Below are positions 19,898 to 27,775 of a DNA stretch of 64,000 nucleotides, piece by piece (positions within the stretch are counted from its first letter, which is position 1; every line of letters starts with the position of its first letter). The DNA is from Gallionellaceae bacterium (lineage in GTDB: Bacteria > Pseudomonadota > Gammaproteobacteria > Burkholderiales > Gallionellaceae), in contig JAVBYO010000008.1 of assembly GCA_030823955.1 (NCBI GenBank), forward strand, positions 100,554-164,553, written 5' to 3'. The notes under the pieces were generated by a model that saw only the letters and a program-made list of their open reading frames with translations, made no database searches and was not told the origin of the DNA. The translations under genes were made by a program, and so were the position numbers.

Positions 19898-21586
19898 ATG
19901 ATTGCAAGGTGGTGGAGTTCACTCAGTATTCAAATCAAGCTCACACTGTTGATCCAGGTGAGCTTGGTGATCATTCTGGCTTTTGCGCAGCGCTGGGTGA
20001 TGTCCAGCTTTGAAAGCAAGATCATCGAGTCGGCCAAGACCCGTGCTGTCGAGGCGGCAGACGGCATCATCAACGGCATGAACATGCTGATGCTGACCGG
20101 GCAGGTCGGCAACCCGGATATCCGTGCCTTGTTCATCGAAAAGATGAGCCAGTCCGAAGGGATCAAAGAACTGCGCATCTTCCGTTCGGAACAGGTCAAA
20201 CGACAGTTCGGCGAAGGACTCCCGGAAGAGCAGCCCAGAGATGCCATCGATCAGGCCGTGCTGGATACCGGCAAACCCTATTTTGAAAGAAAGGCTGCCG
20301 GATCGCATACGCTCAGGGCGGTGATCCCGTTCATCTCTAGCCGCAACTACAAAGGTACCGATTGTTTGCAGTGCCACCATGTCGAGGTCGGCAGCGTCAA
20401 CGGTGCCGCCAATATCGTGCTCGACCTCACCGAGGAGGCGAACATGATCGACTCCATCAACAGTTGGCTCTGGTTCGGCCAGTTGATTATGCAGGTGGTG
20501 CTGTTCTTCGTCATCGATACGATGCTGCGTTCTTTCACCCGCCCGGTGCAGAAGATCCAGGAAGTGATGAGTGCGATGCAACTCGACGGTGATCTTTCAA
20601 GACGGGTCGATATCCACGGCACCGACGAGATCGGGAGGATGGCGAATGCCTTCAATGCGCTGGCCGACAGTCTGCAAAAGAGCGTGGAACTGGTGAAGGA
20701 AGGGCAGGATAAGCTCAGGCTTTCCGCCCAGGTGTTCGTGAACAGCGCCGAAGCGATCGTCATCACCGATATCAACAACAACATCATGCAGGTCAATAAG
20801 GCTTTTACCGATATCACCGGATATTCATCCGAGGATGTGATCGGCAAGAACCCGCGTGTGCTGAAATCGGGACAGCAGGGGCCGGAGTTCTATCAGGAGA
20901 TGTGGCGGGTGTTGCTGGAGACCGGTTGCTGGCAGGGCGAGATCATGGATCGCAGGAAAAACGGCGAGACCTATCCGAAATGGCTCTCCATCGCGGTGGT
21001 ACGCGACGACCAGGGCGAGATATCCAACTACATCGCCCTGTTCTCCGATATCACCGAGCGCAAGGCTTCGTTCGACCGTATCCAGCATCTGGCCCATTAC
21101 GATGCGCTGACACACCTGCCCAACCGTACCTTGCTCAACGACCATATCGATCTGGCCATCGCGGGAGCCAAGCGCAACCGCAGCCGTCTCGCCATCGTGT
21201 TCCTCGACCTCGACCGCTTCAAGAACGTGAACGACACCCAGGGCCATCATGTGGGCGATACCCTGTTGCAGGCGGTGGCGGGGCGCCTGCAGGAATGTGT
21301 GCGCGAATCGGATACCGTAGCGCGTCTCGGGGGGGATGAATTTGTCATTTTGCTGAACAGTATCCATGACGAGAGAGATGCAGCACTGGTTGCAGGCAAA
21401 GTGATCGACTTGATCGGCAAGCCGTTCGAGTTGGGCGATTATCGCGCTGAGATCGGCACCAGTATCGGCATCAGCATCTACCCCGAACACGGGGCGGACA
21501 AATTCACCCTGCTGAAACATGCGGATGCCGCTATGTATCTTGCCAAGGAAAGAGGCAGAAATAACTTCCAGATATTCTCGGAGTGA
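19898..21586 (+). CDS. Haem-c-type sensor diguanylate cyclase (HAMP-PAS-GGDEF)
   Basis: Predicted membrane-bound c-di-GMP synthase, 562 aa. The N-terminal TM segment spans about residues 9-30. The periplasmic domain (about 31-190) contains a single c-type haem motif CLQCHH (Cys156, Cys159, His160). A second TM (about 191-211) precedes HAMP and a PAS domain (VFVNSAEAIVITDINNNIMQ), ending ITERK. The GGDEF domain has GGDEF at 478-482 and the inhibitory-site RESD nine residues upstream, so it should be active and product-inhibited. The haem suggests sensing of redox state, oxygen, NO or CO, which is inferred. It stands alone between a terminator and a converging small gene. Confidence 0.9.
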   Translation: MIARWWSSLSIQIKLTLLIQVSLVIILAFAQRWVMSSFESKIIESAKTRAVEAADGIINGMNMLMLTGQVGNPDIRALFIEKMSQSEGIKELRIFRSEQVKRQFGEGLPEEQPRDAIDQAVLDTGKPYFERKAAGSHTLRAVIPFISSRNYKGTDCLQCHHVEVGSVNGAANIVLDLTEEANMIDSINSWLWFGQLIMQVVLFFVIDTMLRSFTRPVQKIQEVMSAMQLDGDLSRRVDIHGTDEIGRMANAFNALADSLQKSVELVKEGQDKLRLSAQVFVNSAEAIVITDINNNIMQVNKAFTDITGYSSEDVIGKNPRVLKSGQQGPEFYQEMWRVLLETGCWQGEIMDRRKNGETYPKWLSIAVVRDDQGEISNYIALFSDITERKASFDRIQHLAHYDALTHLPNRTLLNDHIDLAIAGAKRNRSRLAIVFLDLDRFKNVNDTQGHHVGDTLLQAVAGRLQECVRESDTVARLGGDEFVILLNSIHDERDAALVAGKVIDLIGKPFELGDYRAEIGTSIGISIYPEHGADKFTLLKHADAAMYLAKERGRNNFQIFSE

Positions 21587-21617
21587 GATGCCCTAAGAAT
21601 GAACCGCGTACGCGGGT

Positions 21618-21947
21618 TCAGGCGACGATATTGATATTGCTGCCGACCGTCGGTTCCGCGTCGGACATTGATGCCAGTGCGGCGACGGCCTGCTGGGCGG
21701 AGCGCGCATTCCGCTCGATACGTTCGAGGGTGGGCATCTGGGCTTGTGCTCCCTGCACCTGCTGGATGTCCAAGTCTTTGCGCTGCAACTTGCCGAGATA
21801 GGTCAGGTCTTCAACCAGCTGGGCTTTGTATTCTTCCAGACGGGTCTCGGTCTCGCGCACGTTCGCACGGTCGACCGAGACCCGCTGTTGCGCGACAGCC
21901 GTTCGTACATAGTTGTTGTTGACCGAATTCACGGATAGCGTGTTCAT
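21618..21947 (-). CDS. Conserved-looking small protein of unknown function
   Basis: Unrecognised 109-aa protein, starting at the ATG at 21947 behind GGAGACGAGG. It begins MNTLSVNSVNNNYVRTAV and is then largely helical and charged (residues 15-75, with ETETRLEEYKAQLVEDL), with a hydrophobic-rich end. There is no signal peptide or TM segment. A hairpin GAACC-GCG-TA-CGC-GGGTTC (about 21601-21619) overlaps its stop codon. It lies tail-to-tail with the haem diguanylate cyclase and head-to-head with flhD, so a motility-related role is possible but has no direct support. Confidence 0.65.
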   Translation of the reverse strand: MNTLSVNSVNNNYVRTAVAQQRVSVDRANVRETETRLEEYKAQLVEDLTYLGKLQRKDLDIQQVQGAQAQMPTLERIERNARSAQQAVAALASMSDAEPTVGSNINIVA

Positions 21948-22161
21948 CGCCTCGTCTCCAAGTCGTGCGGGGCATTTGCGGGTGATGCACATGCCAACCG
22001 CCGGCTCGTTACTGTCTAGATACTACGCTGCCGCACCGTTGTCAATCGGCGGCAGCCGGGCGGGGTGTATGCTTGTGGCCCAGTCGGACGAGTAACGCGG
22101 TAAATCCGGCCCTGTTCGCGTGCTGGGACGGTGGAAAAATACGGATAATCTGTCTGCCGAT

Positions 22162-22181
22162 GCCTACACGTCCGTGTAGGC
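22162..22181. promoter_or_regulatory. Palindromic operator-like site upstream of flhD
   Basis: Perfect dyad GCCTACACG-TC-CGTGTAGGC with 9-bp arms, 130 bp before flhD. It has no T run, so an operator is more likely than a terminator. The surrounding 320-bp gap (21993-22312) shows nothing else certain; two CCCTAC repeats lie at about 22187 and 22213. Confidence 0.45.
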
Positions 22182-22312
22182 GCTTTCCCTACAACGGGAT
22201 GGTGTCTCCTCCCTACGCAAGAATTAGATTTCCTCCGATTTATTCCGGCACAGTCTCCGTGCAGAATGCAACCGTCGAATGAGTGATCCAATTAACACGT
22301 AGGGAGACAAAC

Positions 22313-22633
22313 ATGAACGCGAACCAAATCCATGAAGAGATCAAAGAAATCAACCTGTCTTTTATGCTGCTCGCCCAGCAAATGATCAAGGGCGACAAAA
22401 ATCTTGCCATGGAAAGTTTCGGCGTGAACGAAGAGATGGTGGATCTGGTGGCGGGATTGTCCCCGGCACAGTTGCTCAAGATGTCCGCCTCCAACATGTT
22501 GCTGTGCTGCTTCCGTTTCGAGGAAAGCCTGTTGCTCAACATGGTCACCGATCACAAGAAGAACGGTTTGCTGGCGCAGATGTCGGCGGCAAGACCAAGC
22601 ACCAAACACATGGCGGAAGCGCTTGCGGCGTAA
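22313..22633 (+). CDS. flhD: Flagellar transcriptional regulator FlhD
   Basis: FlhD-family protein, 106 aa, similar throughout to the E. coli protein: EEIKEINLSFMLLAQQMI at the start, then FGVNEEMVDLVAGLSPAQL and LLCCFRFEESLLL. In enterics and betaproteobacteria FlhD and FlhC form the FlhD4C2 master activator of flagellar class II genes. GGGAGA lies 6 nt before the ATG. The expected partner flhC is not next to it; a 58-aa unrelated ORF follows instead. The partner may be elsewhere, or this FlhD may work alone. Confidence 0.88.
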   Translation: MNANQIHEEIKEINLSFMLLAQQMIKGDKNLAMESFGVNEEMVDLVAGLSPAQLLKMSASNMLLCCFRFEESLLLNMVTDHKKNGLLAQMSAARPSTKHMAEALAA

Positions 22634-22684
22634 CACATCCCAGCCGCACCGAACGAGCCTGAACAAATTTTGCGGGAGATTATC

Positions 22685-22861
22685 ATGATACGCATCGTAC
22701 TGACTTCTGATCCAGACACAGGGCGGGGACTCTATGATGATGAGGCTCAGGTGCTGGGCCGCTTCGACTCCCTTTCCGATGCAGAGCAAGTCTTGGGTGA
22801 CGTACTGCGTTTTTGCAGCATCCATCCCGAACACGGACATCCCGCACACGCCGACTCCTGA
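22685..22861 (+). CDS. Small acidic hypothetical protein after flhD
   Basis: A 58-aa ORF (MIRIVLTSDPDTGRGLYDDE at the start), with GGGAG 7 nt before the ATG and 51 nt after flhD, so co-transcription is likely. It is acidic, has no TM segment, and ends in a His/Asp/Pro-rich tail. It is not FlhC: too short and lacking the cysteine cluster. Family unknown. Confidence 0.55.
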   Translation: MIRIVLTSDPDTGRGLYDDEAQVLGRFDSLSDAEQVLGDVLRFCSIHPEHGHPAHADS

Positions 22862-23270
22862 GTCGCGCATCCTTGTGTCTAGACGCTTCCACGACCGGAA
22901 GTACTTAGACATCGACATGTCACTGTGGTGACCGCAAATATTGATCTGGCACGAAAAAATATGAGGTCGCACAAAAACCATTTCCCGCGCGTGGAGGAAG
23001 GGAGTTTGCCACTTCAATATGCGCACAGTAGAAGCTTTATTCGAGTCGAAACGATAGCAAATAATATCTAGACCGGCATAGATTTTGCGGAAAGAGGCAT
23101 AGGCCGAAATGCATATAGGACACAACATATATTTGAAATATAGTCACACCGCACTGACGCAACAGTGAATTGGTCTTTGGTCGGTGCAATTGTTTCAGCG
23201 GTAACTTGTGCAGAGGGGCATGACTTCAGTACCTTCTCGCAAGCAGTAGTACAGAGAGTTTCAATTCAAT
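22862..23270. other. AT-richer intergenic stretch, upstream part
   Basis: About 410 bp with no supportable gene on either strand. Base composition is visibly more AT-rich than the core genes. It probably holds the promoter for the riboswitch transcript, but no box pair close to consensus was found. Confidence 0.5.
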
Positions 23271-23271
23271 A

Positions 23272-23380
23272 TTGATACTTGTAAGGGCAAACCCGTCGAA
23301 AGGCGGGGACGCAAAACTTCCGAGCTAAGGGACTTATCCTGTTCGACGAAAGTCGATAGCTAGCGGGGTCGCCAGGTCAT
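23272..23380 (+). promoter_or_regulatory. c-di-GMP-I (GEMM-I) riboswitch
   Basis: The conserved GEMM-I core can be read in order: AGGGCAAACC, a stem closed by a GAAA tetraloop (CCCGUC/GGCGGG), GGGACGCAAA, the tetraloop-receptor region GCUAAGGGA, a second hairpin UUCGACGAAAGUCGA, then UAGCUAGCGGGGUCGCC. The guanine in AGGGC and the cytosine in GGGUCGCC that contact c-di-GMP in the family are both present. Immediately 3', AGGTCA (23374-23379) can pair with TGACCT (23398-23403) before a T run, a possible terminator-type expression platform. The likely target is the outer-membrane barrel gene 400 bp downstream, or the small ORF at 23456. Confidence 0.9.
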
Positions 23381-23455
23381 CTATCTTCATCAGTATCTGA
23401 CCTTTTGCAGTTGTCCTTCAGGTTTTGGCAAAGAAGTACGCAAAAGGTAGGGCTA

Positions 23456-23644
23456 ATGAAACACCTGCAATACGATTTCATCATCATCTTCTTCGCATCC
23501 GCTACTTGCGGCCTGTCGCTTTTGCGCTGCCTGTCTTTACCGGGCGTGTCACGCAGAATTAAAGGGGGCGCATCGCGATTCAATTTCAATAGCCATGTTC
23601 AGCTATTTTCTTTAGGCGTGAGTGTTTTGTCTATAACTACATGA
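23456..23644 (+). CDS. Possible small membrane peptide downstream of the riboswitch
   Basis: A 62-aa frame (MKHLQYDFIIIFFASATCGL at the start) with AGGTAGGG just upstream of its ATG. It has one hydrophobic stretch and is otherwise unremarkable. It is the first reading frame after the c-di-GMP riboswitch, which is the only reason to list it. It may be untranslated leader. Confidence 0.2.
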   Translation: MKHLQYDFIIIFFASATCGLSLLRCLSLPGVSRRIKGGASRFNFNSHVQLFSLGVSVLSITT

Positions 23645-23651
23645 TTTTCAA

Positions 23652-23673
23652 AAGGAGACGCAAGATGAAATGA
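23652..23673 (+). other. Strong ribosome-binding site followed by a two-codon ORF
   Basis: AAGGAG (23652-23657) sits 7 nt before ATG AAA TGA (23665-23673). This is either a decayed gene start or a start-stop regulatory element in the leader of the downstream barrel gene. About 100 bp later a second site leads into the real gene. Confidence 0.4.
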
Positions 23674-23783
23674 AAATACTAGTTGAGATGACGATGCCTT
23701 AGCTCGGAAGACGAGAAATCTAGGAAAGATCGTCGTAAATTTTCACAAAGGTCGACATCAAAAATATTAAAAGGAAAATGAAA

Positions 23784-24485
23784 ATGAAAAAAGCTCTCGC
23801 TTTAGTTCTGTTAATTTCTGTTGTTACTACCTCTGCCTTTGCCGAGGAAAATACTATCCCTACTGCCACATCATCCGATAAGACCCGATTCATTGGAGGC
23901 GATTTGGGATCGGTGTCCGGCCACCCTAACACCGCAGGTGATATTGTTACCGGGCTAACTGCTCTTGGATGGACATCAGTATCTGCCTCACAGTCACTTG
24001 TATCTTCCGCCTCTAACATTCATGGGGGAAAATGGTTAAGTGACACGATTGGTTGGGAAGTCGGCTATAACTCGTTCGGAAGCGCTCAAGGCTCATTTAC
24101 AGCAAGCACGACTACTCAAAGTTACTTTGGGAGCAATACTTACTCTGCTTCCAGCATTTATGCAGCCATGTTAGGAGCTACTAAATTGGGAAGTGGGAAG
24201 GCATATGTCAAAGCCGGCATGCACTCCACTTCGACAAAGACGGAATACACCGCATATAGATATTCGTTTTCGACTTTGATAGGTACGAGCTCTGGTTCGA
24301 CCACAAAATCCAATACTGGTTTTGTACTTGGAGCGGGCTATGAGTATCCCTTTAATAGCAACTGGGCAATACGGCTTGACATTGCCATGTTCACAAATGC
24401 TCAATTTGCTAGCGTAGCGGACTTCGCCGTCATCAAAAATCAAACCTTAGTGCAGTCAGCTCTTGGCGTGAATTATAATTTCTAA
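23784..24485 (+). CDS. Outer-membrane beta-barrel protein
   Basis: Exported protein, 233 aa, with a textbook signal peptide (MKKALALVLLISVVTTSAFA). The mature part is rich in Ser/Thr/Gly with alternating polar and aromatic residues and ends VQSALGVNYNF, a C-terminal aromatic as required for BAM insertion. The mid-region AYVKAGMHSTSTKTEY and FVLGAGYEYPFNSNWAIRLD resemble OmpA/OmpW-type eight-stranded barrels. AAGGA is 2 nt from ATG 23778 but 8 nt from 23784, so 23784 was chosen. Codon use is AT-richer than that of the neighbours, suggesting an accessory gene. It lies downstream of the c-di-GMP riboswitch and is probably controlled by it. Confidence 0.8.
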   Translation: MKKALALVLLISVVTTSAFAEENTIPTATSSDKTRFIGGDLGSVSGHPNTAGDIVTGLTALGWTSVSASQSLVSSASNIHGGKWLSDTIGWEVGYNSFGSAQGSFTASTTTQSYFGSNTYSASSIYAAMLGATKLGSGKAYVKAGMHSTSTKTEYTAYRYSFSTLIGTSSGSTTKSNTGFVLGAGYEYPFNSNWAIRLDIAMFTNAQFASVADFAVIKNQTLVQSALGVNYNF

Positions 24486-24582
24486 CATTTTCCATGACTG
24501 AAGAGGACGGCTCTTAATTGGTTTGGGCAATGTAGAGTTCCATATTCCCTGTTAAGCCCGATACGTCACGGAACGCCTCGGT

Positions 24583-24627
24583 TATAATCGCCGAACTGCC
24601 GCAATGTCTGCGGCAGTTCGGCGTTTT
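24583..24627 (+). promoter_or_regulatory. Large perfect hairpin directly after a TATAAT box, before yeeE
   Basis: Arms of 15 bp (24589-24603 and 24609-24623; CGCCGAACTGCCGCA and its exact complement) flank the loop ATGTC and precede TTTT. This looks like an intrinsic terminator. However, TATAAT (24583-24588) immediately precedes it and the next start codon is only 15 bp downstream, so it could be a 5'-UTR structure or attenuator of the yeeE operon. The 156-bp gap holds nothing else obvious. Confidence 0.7.
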
Positions 24628-24641
24628 CATTTGAGGAAACA

Positions 24642-25088
24642 ATGGATAGTTCTTCCATCATTCAAGCCCTGATCGGCGGCGTGCTGATCGGTACTGCGGC
24701 GGCATTGCTGTTATGGCTGACCGGCCATGTGGCCGGGATCAGCGGGATCATTGGTCGCGTTCTGTTCGCGGCCAAGAAGCCGGATGAGTTCGTCTGGCGC
24801 TTGTTGTTCCTGATCGGCCTGGTCATCGGAGCAAAGCTGTATTACCTCGGCTACGGGGCTGCTCCGACCGGACGGGAATATTTTCCGGCCTGGCTGTTGA
24901 TCGTTTCCGGTCTGCTGGTCGGTTTCGGTTCTTCATTGGGTAAGGGCTGCACCAGCGGGCACGGCGTGTGTGGTCTGGGGCGTTTGTCCTTGCGTTCGCT
25001 GGTGGCGACGCTGGTCTTTTTGAGCGTGGCGATCCTCACCACCACCATCGTGCGCCATGTGTTCGGTCTGGGAGGCGTCAATGGCTAA
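24642..25088 (+). CDS. YeeE/YedE family membrane protein, N-terminal half
   Basis: A 148-aa, four-TM protein of the YeeE/YedE (sulphur transport) family. It carries the signature GKGCTSGHGVCGLGRLSLRS (about residues 105-124), whose cysteines are thought to relay thiosulphate or other sulphur in characterised YeeE. The second half of the family is encoded by the next gene, overlapping by 8 bp, so the two form one split transporter. The following cysM makes thiosulphate uptake for S-sulphocysteine synthesis a sensible joint role. Confidence 0.9.
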   Translation: MDSSSIIQALIGGVLIGTAAALLLWLTGHVAGISGIIGRVLFAAKKPDEFVWRLLFLIGLVIGAKLYYLGYGAAPTGREYFPAWLLIVSGLLVGFGSSLGKGCTSGHGVCGLGRLSLRSLVATLVFLSVAILTTTIVRHVFGLGGVNG

Positions 25089-25545
25089 GTATCTCGTCGG
25101 TCTGTTGACCGGTTTGTTGTTCGGTTTCGGCCTTGCTTTGGCAGGTATGACGCAGCCCGAGAAGGTGTTGGGTTTTCTGGATGTGGCGGGACAGTGGGAT
25201 CCCAGCCTGCTGTTCGTGCTGGGCGGTGCGGTCGGTGTGACGGCCATCTCTTTCCGCTTCATCCTGCGCCGCAAAACGCCGGTGCTGGATAGCCGCTATT
25301 ATTTTTCCGAGAAGCTGCATGTCGATCCCGCACTCATCGCCGGTGCGGCGCTGTTCGGTATCGGCTGGGGGATAGGCGGTTATTGCCCCGGTCCGGCAGT
25401 GGCGCTGCTCGCGGCACCCGGTTGGGAGCTGTGGGCGTTCCTGCCCGCGATGTTGCTGGGCATCTTCCTGCAAAAACTGTGGGTGGCGGTGCTCGACAAG
25501 AAGACCATCGTGGCCGAGGTCAACGAGCAGAACGATTGCTCGTGA
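25081..25545 (+). CDS. YeeE/YedE family membrane protein, C-terminal half
   Basis: A 154-aa membrane protein starting at ATG 25081 within the end of the preceding gene. Motifs are GLLFGFGLALAGMTQPEKV and the cysteine-bearing GIGWGIGGYCPGPAVALL (about residues 90-107). Four hydrophobic segments are visible. It pairs with the upstream half to make a complete YeeE-like pore. Its stop overlaps a GTG that could start cysM (GTGA). Confidence 0.9.
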   Translation: MAKYLVGLLTGLLFGFGLALAGMTQPEKVLGFLDVAGQWDPSLLFVLGGAVGVTAISFRFILRRKTPVLDSRYYFSEKLHVDPALIAGAALFGIGWGIGGYCPGPAVALLAAPGWELWAFLPAMLLGIFLQKLWVAVLDKKTIVAEVNEQNDCS

Positions 25546-25553
25546 GCGATGGC

Positions 25554-26441
25554 ATGTACAAGACCATTGAAGATTTCGTCGGCAACACACCGCTGGTGCG
25601 GTTGCAACGCATCCCCGGTGCCACGTCCAATATCATCCTCGCCAAACTGGAAGGCAACAATCCCGCCGGTTCGGTAAAAGACCGTCCCGCGTTGTCCATG
25701 ATCCGTCATGCCGAGGCGCGCGGTACGATCAAGCCCGGCGACACACTCATCGAAGCGACCAGCGGCAATACCGGCATCGCGCTGGCGATGGCGGCGGCGA
25801 TGCGCGGTTACAAGATGATCCTGGTGATGCCGGAAAACCAGAGCGTGGAGCGACGCCAGACTATGCGCGCGTTCGGTGCGGAACTGGTGCTCACGCCGAA
25901 AGAAGGCAGCATGGAGCTGGCGCGTGACACGGCGGAGAAATTACGCGCTGCTGGACGCGGTCTCATCCTCGACCAGTTCGCCAATCCCGATAACCCGCTG
26001 GCACACTATGAAGGCACCGCGCCCGAGATCTGGCGCGACACACAGGGTGGGATCACCCATTTCGTGAGCAGCATGGGCACCACCGGCACCATCATGGGCA
26101 ACGCGCGTTTCTTCAAAGAGAAAAACCCGGCCATCCAGATCATCGGCGTGCAGCCGGAAGAGGGGGCGCAGATCCCCGGCATCCGCAAATGGCCGCAAGC
26201 CTATCTGCCCAAAATATACAGCCCGGACAACGTGGATAGGTTGGAATATGTCGGACAGCAAGATGCGGAGGAGATGACGCGCCGTCTGGCAAGCGAAGAG
26301 GGGATCTTCTGCGGTATCTCGTCCGGGGGGGCCTTGAGTGTGGCGTTGCGCATCTCGCAGCAGGTGCAGAACGCCACCATCGTGTTCATCGTGTGTGACC
26401 GCGGCGACCGCTACCTTTCCACCGGGGTGTTCCCCGCCTAG
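25554..26441 (+). CDS. cysM: Cysteine synthase B
   Basis: PLP-dependent O-acetylserine sulphhydrylase, 295 aa. It starts YKTIEDFVGNTPLVRLQRI. The PLP-lysine is in GNNPAGSVKDRPA (Lys43 or near), with EATSGNTGIALA and GIQ/GISSGGALS phosphate loops. CysM-type enzymes accept thiosulphate to make S-sulphocysteine. That fits its position after the yeeE pair. ATG 25554 was preferred; GTG 25542 overlapping the upstream stop would add four residues. It ends 5 bp from the converging amiC. Confidence 0.95.
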   Translation: MYKTIEDFVGNTPLVRLQRIPGATSNIILAKLEGNNPAGSVKDRPALSMIRHAEARGTIKPGDTLIEATSGNTGIALAMAAAMRGYKMILVMPENQSVERRQTMRAFGAELVLTPKEGSMELARDTAEKLRAAGRGLILDQFANPDNPLAHYEGTAPEIWRDTQGGITHFVSSMGTTGTIMGNARFFKEKNPAIQIIGVQPEEGAQIPGIRKWPQAYLPKIYSPDNVDRLEYVGQQDAEEMTRRLASEEGIFCGISSGGALSVALRISQQVQNATIVFIVCDRGDRYLSTGVFPA

Positions 26442-26446
26442 GCGCG

Positions 26447-27775
26447 TCAGTCGCCCAGCGCGACCCGTTGTTTCGACAGTGCCGGGTTCTGCGCGAAATA
26501 ACGTTTGATGCCGTTCAGGATGGCGGCAGCCATCTTCTCCCGGTAATCCTCATCCGTCAGACGGCGTTCTTCTTCGGGATTGCTGATGAAGGCGGTTTCC
26601 ACCAGTATCGACGGGATGTCGGGCGACTTCAGCACGGCGAATCCCGCCTGTTCGACGAAGCCCCGGTGCAGGGTGTTGATGTTGCCCAGTTCTTTGAGCA
26701 CGTATTTGGCGACCTTCATGCTGTCGTTGATGGTCGCGGTCTGCGACAGGTCGAGCAAGGTGCGCGCCAGATAGGGGTCTTTGATGGCCAGGTTCACGCC
26801 GCCGATCAGGTCGGCATCGTTTTCCTTGCGCGCCAGCCAGCGCGCGGAAGCACTGGTGGCACCGCGTTCAGACAGCGCGAACACGGACGAGCCGCGCGCA
26901 TGCGGCTTGACGAAGGCATCGGCGTGGATGGATACGAACAGGTCGGCATGGGCCTTGCGCGCCTTTTCCACCCGCCCGCCCAGCGGAATGAAGTAATCCC
27001 CGTCGCGGATCAGCACGGCGCGCATGCCAGGTGTGTCGTCGATCTGCTCTTTGAGTTTGCGTGCGATGGACAGGGTGACGCTCTTCTCGTGTGTGCCTCT
27101 GCGTCCGCGTGCACCGGGATCTTCCCCGCCGTGTCCGGCATCGATGGCCACCACCAGTATGCGTGTGCTGAGTTCATTGCGCGCGGCAGCGGGCGGGTTT
27201 TTCTCGCTTCTCTCCGCCGGTGCGGCGGAGAGATACGCGGGTTGGCTCTTGATCTCGGCGACCAGCGGCGGGGAGAGGGGGGGCTGGGCCGGCACCGCTT
27301 TCGCTGCGCTGTCCGTTTTGTTCTTGTCCTCACCTCGCTGTACCAGCGCCATCAGCGGATCGACGGCCACAGCCGGATACACATCCAGCACCAGACGGTT
27401 GCCGTATTCGGCCACGGGCTTGAGATTGAACAACTGCGGTTTGGCTTCGGTCTTGAGGTCGAGCACCATGCGCACCACGCCGGGTTTGAAGCGGGCGACC
27501 CGCACACTCTTGATGTAGGGGTCGTTGTTGCCGATCTTGCCGGTCAATTCGTTCAGTGTCGGGGTGATGTCCACATCATTCAGATCGATGACCAGACGTT
27601 CGGGATCTTTGAGGGTGAGCAGGCTGTAACGGATCGCCTGTTTCGACTCCAGCGTCAGGCGGGTGTAGTCCGCCGCAGGCCATACCCGCGCCGAGCTGAT
27701 TGTTATGGCAGCCTGCGCTTGCGGCAGCCATAACAAGGCGGAGAGGAGTATCAGTAGGGTAACGCGTTCAGACAT
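26447..27775 (-). CDS. amiC: N-acetylmuramoyl-L-alanine amidase with AMIN domain
   Basis: Periplasmic cell-separation amidase, 442 aa. A signal peptide (LLILLSALLWLPQAQA) is followed by an AMIN domain (about residues 25-130), a Pro/Ala linker, and an Amidase_3 catalytic domain (about 207-427). The zinc ligands appear as the His of DAGHGGEDPGA, the Glu of THEKSVTL, and the His of SIHADAF; the catalytic Glu is in LVETAFISN. It cuts the bond between MurNAc and the stem peptide. amiB and amiC cannot be told apart here. It overlaps the upstream tsaE by 25 bp, a pairing seen in many proteobacteria. Confidence 0.94.
   Translation of the reverse strand: MSERVTLLILLSALLWLPQAQAAITISSARVWPAADYTRLTLESKQAIRYSLLTLKDPERLVIDLNDVDITPTLNELTGKIGNNDPYIKSVRVARFKPGVVRMVLDLKTEAKPQLFNLKPVAEYGNRLVLDVYPAVAVDPLMALVQRGEDKNKTDSAAKAVPAQPPLSPPLVAEIKSQPAYLSAAPAERSEKNPPAAARNELSTRILVVAIDAGHGGEDPGARGRRGTHEKSVTLSIARKLKEQIDDTPGMRAVLIRDGDYFIPLGGRVEKARKAHADLFVSIHADAFVKPHARGSSVFALSERGATSASARWLARKENDADLIGGVNLAIKDPYLARTLLDLSQTATINDSMKVAKYVLKELGNINTLHRGFVEQAGFAVLKSPDIPSILVETAFISNPEEERRLTDEDYREKMAAAILNGIKRYFAQNPALSKQRVALGD

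Noticed and set aside
22016..22291. 91-aa minus-strand ORF upstream of flhD
   Set aside because: No ribosome-binding site, odd composition, and it covers a palindromic regulatory region.
22685..22861. Possible FlhC after flhD
   Set aside because: Only 58 aa, acidic, and without the FlhC cysteine cluster; kept as an unknown small protein.
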